DNA from: Bacillota bacterium
Lineage (GTDB): Bacteria; Bacillota; Negativicutes; Sporomusales; UBA7701
NCBI GenBank assembly: GCA_023415775.1
Contig: JAEZJM010000035.1
Coordinates: 62,001-126,000, forward strand
Direction: 5' to 3'
Length of the DNA: 64,000 bases
Shown piece after piece: positions 6,905 through 15,350 of the stretch. The notes beneath the pieces are model-generated. The model saw nothing but the letters and a program-made list of their open reading frames with translations, was not told the DNA's origin and did not search any database. The position numbers and the translations under genes are program-made. Position 1 is the stretch's first letter. Each line of letters opens with the position of its first letter.

Positions 6905-9820
6905 GTGGCCTTGAAGCTGCTACTCATCACCGTCTTCGCCTGCCTCGCCGTCCTGCAGCCCGCAGCGGCCGAACAGGCCCCCTCCCCGCCGACAGTGCTG
7001 ATTCTCAACTCGTACAACACGGGCCTGCCGTGGACAGACGAGCAGACGGACGGAATAATTTCCGTGCTGCGCAATTCCGGCGCCGACCCGATATTTTACG
7101 TCGAATATATCGACTGGAAGAACAACCCCACCCTGGAGAACCTCCGCCTTACCCACGACCTCCTCAAGGCCAAATACGCCCGCAAAAAGATCGACATCGT
7201 CATGGCCACCGACGATATGGCCGTAATCTTCGCCCTCCAGCACCGCCGGGAGCTGTTCTCGGACGCCCCGCTGGTCTTTTCCGGCGTCTACCCCGCGGCG
7301 GCCGAAACCATGATGGCCAACGAGCCCAATGTCACAGGGGTTTACGAAGTGCCCGACGTCGAGGGGACCATGAAGCTGATGGCCAGCCTCAACCCCAACC
7401 TCAAGTATATCTACCTGCTGTTCGACAACACCGAAAGCGGCGCCGTCACCTGGGTGCCGGTGGAAATGGCGGCCCCCCGCATCAAAGAAAACCTGTCGGT
7501 CGTTTCCCTCAACTACCTCACCCGCGACCAGATCGCCGCCACGCTCGGCAGTCTGCCCGACGACTCCGCCGTACTTGTTTCGACCTATTCCCGCGACGCC
7601 GCCGATTACGTCATGGAGCTCGAACGGTACGTGAAATTCTTCGCCGAAAACAGCCGCGCGCCGGTCTACATCCTCTACGACTTCGAGACAGGCTACGGAG
7701 CGGTCGGCGGCAGCGTGCTGAGCGGCCGCCGGCAGGGGCAAGAAGCGGCGGCGCTCGCCCTGAGGATCCTGGCCGGCGAGCGGGCGTCAGCCATAAAACC
7801 TGTGGACCCGCAGGACAGCAGCATCGTCGTCGATTACCGGCAGCTTGCGAAATACAATCTGCCGCCCGAGAGGGTGCCGGACGGCGCGGTATTCGTCAAC
7901 AAGCCACAGTCCTTTTACGAACAACATCGCCAGGTGATCGCCGCCGCCGCGACGGTCATCGGCGTAATGGCGGTATACATCCTCATCCTGATAAGCAGCA
8001 TCCGCCGGCGCCGGCTGGCGGAGGAAAATCTGCGGAAAAGCAACGAGGAACTCGGCAGCCTCTACGAGGAGATCCTCGCGTCGCAGGAGGAACTCCAGGC
8101 TCAGTACGAGTCGCTGGAGGACGCCAAGCAGGCGCTGGCGGAGAGTGAGGAACGCTACAAACTATCCCTGGCCGGGGCCAACGACGGCCTGTGGGACTGG
8201 GATTTCGTCACAAATGAGGTGTACCTGTCGGAACGCTGCACCGAACTCGTCGGCCTCGAAAGGCAGCGGGTCAGCGGCCTGGACGGGTTCCTCGCCGAAT
8301 CGGTGCCGGCTGGGGAACGCCGCAAAGTTCTCGCCGCCCTGCGCAGTCACCTGCAGGGCAAAACCCCGCATTTCTCCTACGAGCACAGGATACACACCCC
8401 CGGCGGCGTAAAATGGATCGTGACCAGGGGCAAGGCGCTTATGGACGAGGCTGGTCGCCCTGTGCGGATGGCGGGATCGATAACCGACATCTCGGAACGC
8501 AAAGCCAAAGACGACCTTGTCCGCCACATGGCCTACCATGACGCGCTCACCGGCATCGCCAACCGGGCGGCGCTCAACCGCAAACTCAAAGCTCTCGTCG
8601 CGGGGGTCAAGGGTGACCGGGGGGGAGCGCTCCTTTTCATCGACCTCGACAACTTCAAAGGCATCAACGACACCTTCGGCCACTCCTACGGCGATAACCT
8701 GCTCGTCGTCGTCAGCCAGCGGCTTCGGAGCATCGACGACGACCGCCACTTCGTCGCGCGGGTCGGCGGCGACGAGTTCATCGTTCTTCTCGAAGGCGCC
8801 GGCCGCAGCCAGGCGGCCGAGTACGCCGACAGGCTGCTGGCCGTCTTCGCCAACCCGCTCAGCGTCAGCGGCAAAAGCGTGTACGTCACCGTCAGTATCG
8901 GGCTGACCATCTTCCCCGACGACGGGACATCGGCCGAAGAACTGTTCAAAAACGCCGACATGGCCATGTACAAGGCCAAGGATCTCGGCAAGAACCGCTA
9001 CGTCTTCTTCGACCGCGGTATGGACGAACTGGTGCGGCAGAAAACGCAGATCGAGCACAATCTACGCGAGGCCATCCCCAACGGGGAACTGCGCCTGTGG
9101 TACCAGCCCTATGTCGAGACAGCCACTGGGCGCGTATGCGGCCTCGAGGCATTGATCCGCTGGCAGCGCCCCGACCGGATGGTGATGCCGGGCGAATTTA
9201 TCAAAGTAGCGGAAGAAACCGGTCTGATCGTGCCGATCGGCGATTGGGTCTTGCGCAGCGCCTGCAACTTCGCCGCCGCCCTGCGCCGTCAGGGCGGCGG
9301 CCAGCCCGTCGTCAGCGTCAACCTGTCGGTGGTCCAGCTTATCCGCGGCGACTTCGTCCGGTGGGTGCGCGAGGTCGTCGACGAGACGGGCGTGGATCCG
9401 CGGGCCATCGCCCTCGAAATCACGGAAAGCGTGCTGATGGACAACTTCGAGGCCAACATCGACAAACTCGCCGAAGTAAGGCGCCTCGGCGTGAGGATAT
9501 ACCTTGATGACTTCGGCACAGGGTACTCCTCGCTTAAATACCTCCGTCAACTGCCGGTAGATATAATAAAGATCGACAAATCGTTCGTCGACGACCTCGA
9601 CGACGCCGACGGCCAGCGGGAGATAATCGGCTCGATCATCAACCTCGCCCACCGCGCCCGCCGGCAGGTGGTCGCCGAGGGAGTCGAGACCGGACGTCAG
9701 CTCGAGAAACTGATAAAATTCAAGTGCGACTTCGTTCAGGGCTACTACTACAGCAGGCCGGTCGCCCAGCGCGACGTGCCCGACCTGCTGCGGCGGCTCG
9801 GACAGCGCGAGGGAAAGTGA
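6905..9820 (+). CDS. ABC_sub_bind-type receptor fused to PAS, GGDEF and EAL domains
   Basis: This 971-residue membrane protein joins an extracytoplasmic ligand sensor to cyclic-di-GMP synthesis and breakdown. A signal peptide (1-22) precedes a domain like ABC sugar/amino-acid binding proteins (about 30-320, opening VLILNSYNTGLPW). One membrane helix lies near 345-367, then a coiled coil and a PAS domain (about 425-540). The GGDEF domain has RVGGDEFIVLL, and the EAL domain has GLEALIRWQRP, LEITESV, YLDDFGTGYSSL, IKIDKSFV and VVAEGVET. Both catalytic motifs are complete, so it may make and degrade c-di-GMP. GTG 6905 follows AAGGGG at 9-base spacing. It probably forms a pair with the small downstream gene. 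The ligand is unknown. Confidence 0.9.
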   Translation: MALKLLLITVFACLAVLQPAAAEQAPSPPTVLILNSYNTGLPWTDEQTDGIISVLRNSGADPIFYVEYIDWKNNPTLENLRLTHDLLKAKYARKKIDIVMATDDMAVIFALQHRRELFSDAPLVFSGVYPAAAETMMANEPNVTGVYEVPDVEGTMKLMASLNPNLKYIYLLFDNTESGAVTWVPVEMAAPRIKENLSVVSLNYLTRDQIAATLGSLPDDSAVLVSTYSRDAADYVMELERYVKFFAENSRAPVYILYDFETGYGAVGGSVLSGRRQGQEAAALALRILAGERASAIKPVDPQDSSIVVDYRQLAKYNLPPERVPDGAVFVNKPQSFYEQHRQVIAAAATVIGVMAVYILILISSIRRRRLAEENLRKSNEELGSLYEEILASQEELQAQYESLEDAKQALAESEERYKLSLAGANDGLWDWDFVTNEVYLSERCTELVGLERQRVSGLDGFLAESVPAGERRKVLAALRSHLQGKTPHFSYEHRIHTPGGVKWIVTRGKALMDEAGRPVRMAGSITDISERKAKDDLVRHMAYHDALTGIANRAALNRKLKALVAGVKGDRGGALLFIDLDNFKGINDTFGHSYGDNLLVVVSQRLRSIDDDRHFVARVGGDEFIVLLEGAGRSQAAEYADRLLAVFANPLSVSGKSVYVTVSIGLTIFPDDGTSAEELFKNADMAMYKAKDLGKNRYVFFDRGMDELVRQKTQIEHNLREAIPNGELRLWYQPYVETATGRVCGLEALIRWQRPDRMVMPGEFIKVAEETGLIVPIGDWVLRSACNFAAALRRQGGGQPVVSVNLSVVQLIRGDFVRWVREVVDETGVDPRAIALEITESVLMDNFEANIDKLAEVRRLGVRIYLDDFGTGYSSLKYLRQLPVDIIKIDKSFVDDLDDADGQREIIGSIINLAHRARRQVVAEGVETGRQLEKLIKFKCDFVQGYYYSRPVAQRDVPDLLRRLGQREGK

Positions 9821-9826
9821 TCGCCA

Positions 9827-10288
9827 GTGAAAACGGGGAGCGCCCTTTTCCCCAAGGGGCCGGAACAAAGCGACCGGGAAAGCCGGCGGCAGGAAATAGC
9901 GGACAGGCGCCTCGCCGGCCGGGAGCCAAAACGTCGCCCGCGGGGCTTGGCCAGGCTGCTCGTCGTCGTCCTGTGCATGTTCGCCGCCGGCTTCTTCTTC
10001 GAAAACACCGCCCCGGTCCCTGACGCCGCCTGGGTCTACGTCGACATCCGCCAGGGGGCGTACTACGCGCCCACCTACCTCCGGGACAGCGGGCGGGACA
10101 ACGCCGGGCTGCTGCTGACCACCGTCGGCGAAGCGAAAAAAATGCAATACCGCCCCGACCCCGGAGCCAAGAACCAGGGCTACTTCCAGCAGCCCGGCCG
10201 CAGCATGTCGGGAAAGATATTACAGAGCCTCGGCCTCCTGCCACCCCTCCAGAGCCGCTGGAACCGCGACGGGACATGGAATTGGTGA
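9827..10288 (+). CDS. Hypothetical single-pass membrane protein
   Basis: The 153-residue product has a strongly basic N-terminus (about 1-45), one membrane helix (LARLLVVVLCMFAAGFFF, about 41-59) and an extracytoplasmic tail with many Tyr, Pro and Gly residues. GTG 9827 lies 6 bases after the GGDEF-EAL gene with a GAGGGAAAG upstream, so translation is probably coupled. I do not recognise the family. Its position suggests a partner or accessory of the c-di-GMP receptor, which is inference only. Confidence 0.6.
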   Translation: MKTGSALFPKGPEQSDRESRRQEIADRRLAGREPKRRPRGLARLLVVVLCMFAAGFFFENTAPVPDAAWVYVDIRQGAYYAPTYLRDSGRDNAGLLLTTVGEAKKMQYRPDPGAKNQGYFQQPGRSMSGKILQSLGLLPPLQSRWNRDGTWNW

Positions 10289-10734
10289 AAATTGCCGGGA
10301 AATAACGAAGCGCCGCATACCACGCGGCCTATTTCGTATGTGCGCCGCCGGCGAGAAAACCTTGACGGTTGCTGCCGCGAATGAAAAAAACAACACACGA
10401 AACAAAATGTGTCGAATTTTATGACTAAAATAAAAGGAAATATGCCCTAATATAGCAAAAATAAATAATATAAGGGGGGATAATCCTAGAGTGGGGAGCG
10501 GTTTGTGCAATTGACCAATAGAATCCTCATGCCAACCGTTGATACTGTAGCAACACGCCTATTCTAAGAGTATTTCAAGCAAGGCGCGAAACGCCTGGCG
10601 CTGCCGGCCGGAAGAACGCAAGAACTTCTCGCCCTTATGTTCCCATTATAAGGCAGGCATAAAGGCTACGAATCGGCAGATACTGAAGGTGTAAGCGATT
10701 GTCGAGTTCATTGGAAAGAGGGGTGATTCCTTTA
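10289..10734 (+). other. Long AT-rich intergenic leader before the RRM gene
   Basis: These 446 bases contain no convincing ORF. The segment around 10390-10480 is strikingly AT-rich compared with the window, and short inverted repeats occur around 10580-10660. Cold-induced RRM and cold-shock genes often have long structured 5' leaders; here that is only a possibility. Confidence 0.4.
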
Positions 10735-10992
10735 ATGGCGAAAACTCTCTATGTCGGTAACTTGCCCTGGGGCACTACGGAGGCCGATCTCGCGGACGCG
10801 TTCCGTCCGCACGGTTCGGTGATATCCAGTCGCATCATCACTGACAAAGAAACAGGCAGATCAAGGGGCTTTGGTTTTGTCGAGGTCGAGGACGCTGATG
10901 TGGACAACATGATAGCCGCGATGAACGGCGCCGAATTCGGCGGCCGCCAGGTTGTCGTAAACGAAGCCAAGCCGCGGCAAGGAAATTTCTAG
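10735..10992 (+). CDS. RRM-type RNA-binding protein
   Basis: The 85-residue protein is a single RNA recognition motif with RNP2 LYVGNLPW (4-11) and RNP1 RGFGFVEV (about 42-49), with the aromatic residues that stack on RNA intact. Such proteins (Rbp type) bind single-stranded RNA and are often cold-induced. ATG 10735 follows AAGAGGGGTGA; an upstream in-frame start at 10699 has no ribosome site. It is monocistronic, with a terminator 10 bases after the stop. The C-terminus ends shortly after the domain, with only a short basic tail. Confidence 0.92.
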   Translation: MAKTLYVGNLPWGTTEADLADAFRPHGSVISSRIITDKETGRSRGFGFVEVEDADVDNMIAAMNGAEFGGRQVVVNEAKPRQGNF

Positions 10993-11002
10993 TTGAAACA
11001 AG

Positions 11003-11030
11003 TGCCTCCTCTCGGGGAGGCATTTTATTT
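11003..11030 (+). terminator. Terminator after the RRM gene
   Basis: TGCCTCC pairs with GGAGGCA across a 6-base loop and is followed by TTTTATTT. Confidence 0.8.
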
Positions 11031-11137
11031 CCCCCGGGACTTGGCAATCAGCCAGGTCCTTTCCTCTGTCCGCCGCTTTAGGTGGGGGACGCAGGAATCG
11101 GTCGCATCATAGCGAATTTTAGCACAAGGTGAAGAAA

Positions 11138-11707
11138 ATGACCGAAAAACTTCTCGGACAACTGACAAAAGCCCTGTCACCCAAGCGCCTCGCACATTCC
11201 AGAGGTGTCAGCGAAACAGCGGCGTCTTTAGCCGCCAGGTACGGCGCCGACATCGGCAAGGCTAGGCTGGCGGGCCTCCTTCACGACTGCGCCAGGGGCA
11301 TGCCCAGCAACCTCCTATTGCAGGTCGCCGGGGCGTCTGGTATAGTGGTGAATGATGTCGAACAGCGGGAGCCCATGCTTCTGCATGCGCCGGTAGGCGC
11401 AGTGATCGCCCGCCGCGATTACGGGGTGGACGATACGGAGGTGCTCGCCGCCATCCGTTGGCACACAACCGGAGGGCCGGCGATGGCGCTTCTTGACGAA
11501 ATTATCTTTCTCGCCGATTATATCGAGCCGACAAGGTCGTTCCCCGGAGTAGACCGCCTGCGGGCGCTGGCCGGGGAAAACTTCCATGCGGCCCTGCTGG
11601 CCGCCTACGACCAGACAATGCACCATCTGCTCGCCGAGCGGTGGCTTATCCACCCGGCGACGGTCGAAGGGCGCAACGCCCTGCTGGTGAAAATGAAGAC
11701 GAAATAA
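11138..11707 (+). CDS. yqeK: HD-domain Ap4A hydrolase (symmetrical), YqeK family
   Basis: YqeK proteins hydrolyse diadenosine tetraphosphate to two ADP in the cytoplasm. The 189-residue product has the HD-superfamily metal residues in HSRGVSETAA, LLHDCARG, HAPVGAVIARRDYG and the IRWHTTGGPAMALLDEI-FLADYIEPTR region. ATG 11138 follows AAGGTGA; the in-frame GTG 11129 overlaps that site. In Firmicutes yqeK lies between nadD and rsfS, and here it opens the resumed cluster with an LCP gene and rsfS. The leader between 11031 and 11137 contains a 9-bp hairpin (GGACTTGGC with GCCAGGTCC). Confidence 0.93.
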   Translation: MTEKLLGQLTKALSPKRLAHSRGVSETAASLAARYGADIGKARLAGLLHDCARGMPSNLLLQVAGASGIVVNDVEQREPMLLHAPVGAVIARRDYGVDDTEVLAAIRWHTTGGPAMALLDEIIFLADYIEPTRSFPGVDRLRALAGENFHAALLAAYDQTMHHLLAERWLIHPATVEGRNALLVKMKTK

Positions 11708-11758
11708 CGACTATTAATTGGAGGCTGTTAGGAAAACTCCAGAGAGGAGAGGGTTAAT

Positions 11759-12760
11759 ATGCGCAGTCGCCTGGACGCGACCCGTGCGCGCCGCAAGATT
11801 CGTTGGGCGCGCGTGTTTCTTGTCCTCGCCGTATTCGCCGTATTTGTGACGGCTTTCGCCGGCGCCGCCCTCTACGCCTACCTTAAAATGTTCGACACCG
11901 CCGCCGCCCCCGGCGGCAGCCCCGCGCCCGAAACCAGGAAAACGGCCGACGCCGCGCTCGGCAACCGGGTCAACATCCTCATCCTCGGCGTTGACGAAGG
12001 AGACAGCGAAACCCCCGACGCGCCGAAACGCTCGGATACCGTAATCGTCGCCAGCGTCGACCCCGCTGACGGGTCGGTGAGCCTGCTCTCCATCCCCCGC
12101 GACACGCGGGTGACCATCCCCGGCCGCACCGGCTACGACAAAATCACCCACGCCTACGCCTACGGCGGCGCCCAGCTCGCCACCAAAACGGTCGAAGCCT
12201 TCCTCGGCGTCCCAATAAGCTACTACGTCACCATGGACTGGAAGGGCTTCGTAAGTATCGTCGATATCCTCGGCGGGGTCGACCTGTACGTCGAGCAGGA
12301 CATGAACTACGACGACCCCTATGCCGCCCTCAGCATCCACCTCAAGAAAGGCTATCAGCACCTGGACGGCCAAAAGGCCGGCCAGTATATCCGTTTCCGC
12401 CACGACGAACTCGGCGACATCGGACGGGTGCACCGCCAGCAGCGCTTCCTGAAGGCCATGACCGGCGAGATGCTCCAGGTTGGCACGCTGCTCAAGCTCC
12501 CGGCCCTCACCGCCACCCTCAGGCAGTACGTCGCCAGCGACATGCCGCCGCTCACCATGCTCAAACTCGCCAACACCCTCAAGGAATTCAAGGACGGCGG
12601 ACTAAAGGCCGAACTGCTGCCCGGCAACTTCGCCACCATCGACGGACTCAGCTACTGGGTGGCGGACAAGGAAGGCACCAAAGCGCTCGTCCAGACGCTT
12701 TTCTCGGCCGGCGGCGCCCAAGTCAGCGGCGCCCTGCCCGGCCAGACGCGCAGCAACTGA
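11759..12760 (+). CDS. LytR-CpsA-Psr (LCP) family cell-wall glycopolymer transferase
   Basis: LCP enzymes attach glycopolymers from lipid carriers to peptidoglycan at the outer face of the inner membrane. The 333 residues have an N-terminal anchor (about 16-42) and an LCP domain from about residue 75. Hallmarks are RSDTVIVASVDPADGSVSLL and SIPRDTRVTIPG, then YGGAQLATKTVEAFLGV and the Arg-rich IRFRHDELGDIGRVHRQQ. ATG 11759 follows GAGGAGAGGG. It lies between yqeK and rsfS, the standard Firmicute location for a lytR-type gene. A stem-loop follows before rsfS. Confidence 0.93.
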   Translation: MRSRLDATRARRKIRWARVFLVLAVFAVFVTAFAGAALYAYLKMFDTAAAPGGSPAPETRKTADAALGNRVNILILGVDEGDSETPDAPKRSDTVIVASVDPADGSVSLLSIPRDTRVTIPGRTGYDKITHAYAYGGAQLATKTVEAFLGVPISYYVTMDWKGFVSIVDILGGVDLYVEQDMNYDDPYAALSIHLKKGYQHLDGQKAGQYIRFRHDELGDIGRVHRQQRFLKAMTGEMLQVGTLLKLPALTATLRQYVASDMPPLTMLKLANTLKEFKDGGLKAELLPGNFATIDGLSYWVADKEGTKALVQTLFSAGGAQVSGALPGQTRSN

Positions 12761-12772
12761 CAACTTAGCACC

Positions 12773-12818
12773 AAAGCCCCGGCAGCGCGGAAAACTCCGC
12801 CGCGGGGGCTTTCTTCTT
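12773..12818 (+). terminator. Stem-loop terminator after the LCP gene
   Basis: AAAGCCCC and GGGGCTTT form the base of a long imperfect GC-rich stem, followed by CTTCTTTT. It would end or attenuate transcription before rsfS. Confidence 0.65.
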
Positions 12819-12935
12819 TTCCGCCGTCGCCGCCGGAACAGAAGGATGCTGGCAGGAAACAGGCACAAACAGCAAGAATAGAATATGATAGGAATGAGAT
12901 TACTAAAGGCAGGCACCGACATCAGGAGGGACAGC

Positions 12936-13280
12936 ATGACCGAAGCAAACTTGCCCGAATTGGTTGCAGCAGCGGCCAGCGACAAAAAGGCCCGCGACAT
13001 CATCATCCTCGACATGGACGGGGTTTCGCTCGTGGCCGACCACTTTGTCATCTGCAGCGCCAATTCCACCACCCAGGCGCAGGCGATCGCCGACAATATC
13101 GAAGAGCGGCTCGAGAAAGAAGGGATACCCCTGCTGCGCAAGGAGGGCTACCGGGAGGCCCGCTGGATACTTATGGACTACAGTGACTGCGTTGTCCATG
13201 TCTTCGTCGAGGAAGACCGCCGGTATTACAGCCTGGAGCGTCTATGGGGCGATGCCAAGTCACACGCCTACCACGACTGA
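12936..13280 (+). CDS. rsfS: Ribosomal silencing factor
   Basis: RsfS binds L14 on the large ribosomal subunit and blocks subunit joining in slow growth. The 114 residues cover the whole family (DUF143): ILDMDGVSLVADHFVICSA, STTQAQAIADNIEERLEKEG, WILMDYSDCVVHVF and ERLWGDAK. ATG 12936 follows AGGAGGG at ideal spacing. The next gene starts 5 bases after the stop. Confidence 0.96.
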   Translation: MTEANLPELVAAAASDKKARDIIILDMDGVSLVADHFVICSANSTTQAQAIADNIEERLEKEGIPLLRKEGYREARWILMDYSDCVVHVFVEEDRRYYSLERLWGDAKSHAYHD

Positions 13281-13284
13281 TACC

Positions 13285-14220
13285 ATGACTACCGACAGCG
13301 AACTCAAACCAGGCGCCGTCCGCACCCTCACCGTGGCCAGAACGGGCGAACTCGGCGCTTTCCTCGACGCAGGCACCGGCAAAACAACCGACGACATCCT
13401 CCTCCACCGCGCCCAGCAGACCCGCGAAGTGACCGTGGGCGAGGAATTGCCAGTCTACCTCTACCTCGACCCCAAGGGCCGCCTCACCGCCAGCATGCGC
13501 CTGCCGCAGATGAAGGAAGGCCAGGTAGCCAGAGCAGCCGTCATCAACACCACCAAAGACGGGGCGTTCGTTGACATCGGCGCCGAGCGCGGCATCTTCA
13601 TGCCCTTCGCCGGCATGAAGGGCAGAGTGCGCCAGGGCGACAAGGTCTGGATAAAACTCTACCACGACAAATCCGGCCGTCTGGCCGTCACCATGGAAGT
13701 CGAAGACGAACTCAGGAAAGCGGCGCGGCCGGCCGCCGCCGTCAAACTCGGCGACCAAATAACAGGCTCGGTCTACAACATCACCGACGAAGGCGCCTTC
13801 CTCTTCACCGCCGACCGGCACATCGCCTTCCTCCACCACAGCGAAACCGCCGCGCGGCCCCGTCTCGGCGCAGAAATTACCGCCCGCGCCACCTATATCC
13901 GCGACGACGGCCGCATCAACATCTCCACCCGGCCGGTCAAAGAAGCGGCCATGGACATCGACGCCGAAGCCATCCTCGCCATGCTCCGTTCCCGCGGCGG
14001 CAGCATACCCTACAGCGACGCCACCCCGTCCGACATCGTCAAACAGAAATTCGCTATCAGCAAAGCCGCCTTCAAGCGGGCCCTCGGCCGCCTGATGAAA
14101 GCCGGCCTGGCCGAACAGCGCGAAGGCTGGACATACCTTACGGAGCAACCCGACAACAGCGAAGGAGGGATTCCCCTTGGGACAACAGGCCAACCTGGCC
14201 GGCACGGCGATCCTCTATAA
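13285..14220 (+). CDS. S1-domain RNA-binding protein, CvfB/YitL family
   Basis: The 311-residue protein has tandem S1-like folds and a C-terminal winged-helix domain, as in CvfB, an RNA-binding regulator first linked to virulence in staphylococci. Visible parts are an N-terminal barrel with DDILLHRAQ, a classic S1 stretch (KDGAFVDIGAERGIFMPFA, about 95-113), a third barrel (ITDEGAFLFTADRHIAFLHH) and a winged helix ending in GRLMKAGLAEQREGWTYLT. ATG 13285 is 5 bases after rsfS. Its last 44 bases overlap the next gene in another frame, which suggests translational coupling. Confidence 0.88.
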   Translation: MTTDSELKPGAVRTLTVARTGELGAFLDAGTGKTTDDILLHRAQQTREVTVGEELPVYLYLDPKGRLTASMRLPQMKEGQVARAAVINTTKDGAFVDIGAERGIFMPFAGMKGRVRQGDKVWIKLYHDKSGRLAVTMEVEDELRKAARPAAAVKLGDQITGSVYNITDEGAFLFTADRHIAFLHHSETAARPRLGAEITARATYIRDDGRINISTRPVKEAAMDIDAEAILAMLRSRGGSIPYSDATPSDIVKQKFAISKAAFKRALGRLMKAGLAEQREGWTYLTEQPDNSEGGIPLGTTGQPGRHGDPL

Positions 14221-14788
14221 CGCCACCGACTACTCCCACCTCATCGGCATGCCCGGACTCAGCGAAACCCTGCTCAAAACCCACTTCGGCCTCTATCAGG
14301 GCTATGTCGCCAACACCAACAAACTCCTCGGCACCCTCCGCGACGCCGCGCTGGCCGGCAAAACCGCCACCCCCGAATACGCCGAACTCAAACGACGCCT
14401 TGGGTGGGAATTTAACGGCATGCGCCTGCACGAACTCTACTTCGAAAACCTCGGCGGCGACGGCGTCCTCGGCCGCGAAGGCGCCCTGGCCGCGCAGATG
14501 ACCGAAGACTTCGGCGGCCCGGAAGAATGGGCCAAAGACTTCAAAGCCACCGGCGCCATGCGCGGCATCGGCTGGGTCGTCCTCTACCAGGACATCAACA
14601 ACGGGCGGCTCATCAACTTCTGGATCAACGAACACGACACCGGGCACCCGGCGGGCTGCAACCCCATCCTCGTGATGGATGTCTTCGAGCATGCCTACAT
14701 GCTCGACTACGCCGCCAAACGCGCCGACTACATCGAAGCCTTCTTCCGCAACATAAACTGGGAAGCGGCCGAAGGCCGGCTGCTTTAG
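14177..14788 (+). CDS. Divergent Fe/Mn superoxide dismutase-like protein
   Basis: The 203-residue product has the Fe/Mn-SOD fold with all four metal ligands in place: His36, His85, Asp168 and His172 (MDVFEHAYMLDY). It departs from true SODs nearby. The usual second His of the first helix is Tyr40, the Trp of the DxWEH motif is Phe, and the second-shell Gln of the NQD segment is replaced in NEHDTGH. It may therefore bind metal without normal dismutase activity, or be an anaerobe-specific SOD. TTG 14177 follows GGAGGGA at good spacing and lies inside the preceding gene, so expression is coupled to the RNA-binding protein. Confidence 0.85.
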   Translation: MGQQANLAGTAILYNATDYSHLIGMPGLSETLLKTHFGLYQGYVANTNKLLGTLRDAALAGKTATPEYAELKRRLGWEFNGMRLHELYFENLGGDGVLGREGALAAQMTEDFGGPEEWAKDFKATGAMRGIGWVVLYQDINNGRLINFWINEHDTGHPAGCNPILVMDVFEHAYMLDYAAKRADYIEAFFRNINWEAAEGRLL

Positions 14789-14797
14789 CGAAGAAGA

Positions 14798-14823
14798 GGG
14801 GAGATGCCGGCCGGCATCTCCCC
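14798..14823. other. Perfect 13-bp inverted repeat after the SOD-like gene
   Basis: GGGGAGATGCCGG is followed at once by its reverse complement. On the plus strand it is followed by A, not T, so it is a weak terminator in this direction but could stabilise the 3' end of the mRNA. Confidence 0.6.
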
Positions 14824-14846
14824 AAAAACTACCACCAGAAAACCTG

Positions 14847-14876
14847 TTGACAGTAATTCGCCAGTTATGATATTAT
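14847..14876 (+). promoter_or_regulatory. Sigma-A-type promoter of tRNA-Ala
   Basis: TTGACA (14847-14852) and TATTAT (14871-14876) are separated by 18 bases, about 38 bases before the tRNA. Confidence 0.75.
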
Positions 14877-14913
14877 ACTCTATGTCGGCAGGACAACCGC
14901 CGAAAGTGAATAT

Positions 14914-14989
<76 letters not shown>

Positions 14990-14999
14990 CGTTCCGATA

Positions 15000-15034
15000 A
15001 GGCTTCTGAGGATTTTCCTCAGAGGCTTTTTTCG
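15000..15034 (+). terminator. Terminator after tRNA-Ala
   Basis: GCTTCTGAGGA pairs with TCCTCAGAGGC around a short T loop, followed by TTTTTTCG. Confidence 0.85.
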
Positions 15035-15046
15035 TTTTTCTGCTAA

Positions 15047-15265
15047 ACTTTATGCTTACAGAAAATTCATGCTCACTCAAAGCATTCGGCCACCGTCGCC
15101 GAACGCGCCCTGGCCCGCCCCACAGGCAACGTTTACGACCACATTCTCGTTGCGAGGGAAGGAAAGTATTGCGGCGCGGTGTCCGTCAAGCGGCTTCTCG
15201 AAAAGCTGGCCGGCCGTTTCCGTCCCACGCCCGACGGCCAGGCTCAGGGGCTTTGCAACAATTAA
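15047..15265 (+). pseudogene. Remnant of a CBS-domain (signalling) protein
   Basis: An open frame without a credible start runs to the TAA at 15263-15265. Its middle reads VYDHILVAREGKYCGAVSV followed by KRLLEKL, the typical second half of a CBS domain as found in GGDEF/CBS signalling proteins. The frame is closed upstream by a stop at 15044, immediately after the tRNA terminator, so only about 70 codons remain. I read it as the 3' stub of a gene lost at this site. Its last bases merge with the Pho box of pstB. Confidence 0.55.
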
Positions 15266-15294
15266 CATACTTTTAACAAAACGTTAACAAATAC
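15262..15294 (+). promoter_or_regulatory. Pho box upstream of pstB: three 11-bp direct repeats
   Basis: TTAACA occurs at 15262, 15273 and 15284, exactly 11 bp apart. This matches the PhoP/PhoB-type binding site of direct TTAACA repeats. It lies about 57 bases before the pstB start, so pstB-phoU should respond to phosphate limitation. Confidence 0.85.
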
Positions 15295-15350
15295 TCCGGC
15301 GATACATGTTATAGTTCAAAGGAGAGAACCCGCCAGGAGGATTATGCCGG

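Noticed and set aside
12964..13284. Long N-terminal extension of the CvfB-like protein
   Set aside because: The upstream part of that frame is opposite in frame to rsfS and Ser/Thr-rich; the ATG at 13285 gives the normal family start.
15069..15287. Two short ORFs with ATG in the tRNA-pstB gap
   Set aside because: They have no ribosome site and are out of frame with the recognisable CBS remnant; they look like shadows of it.
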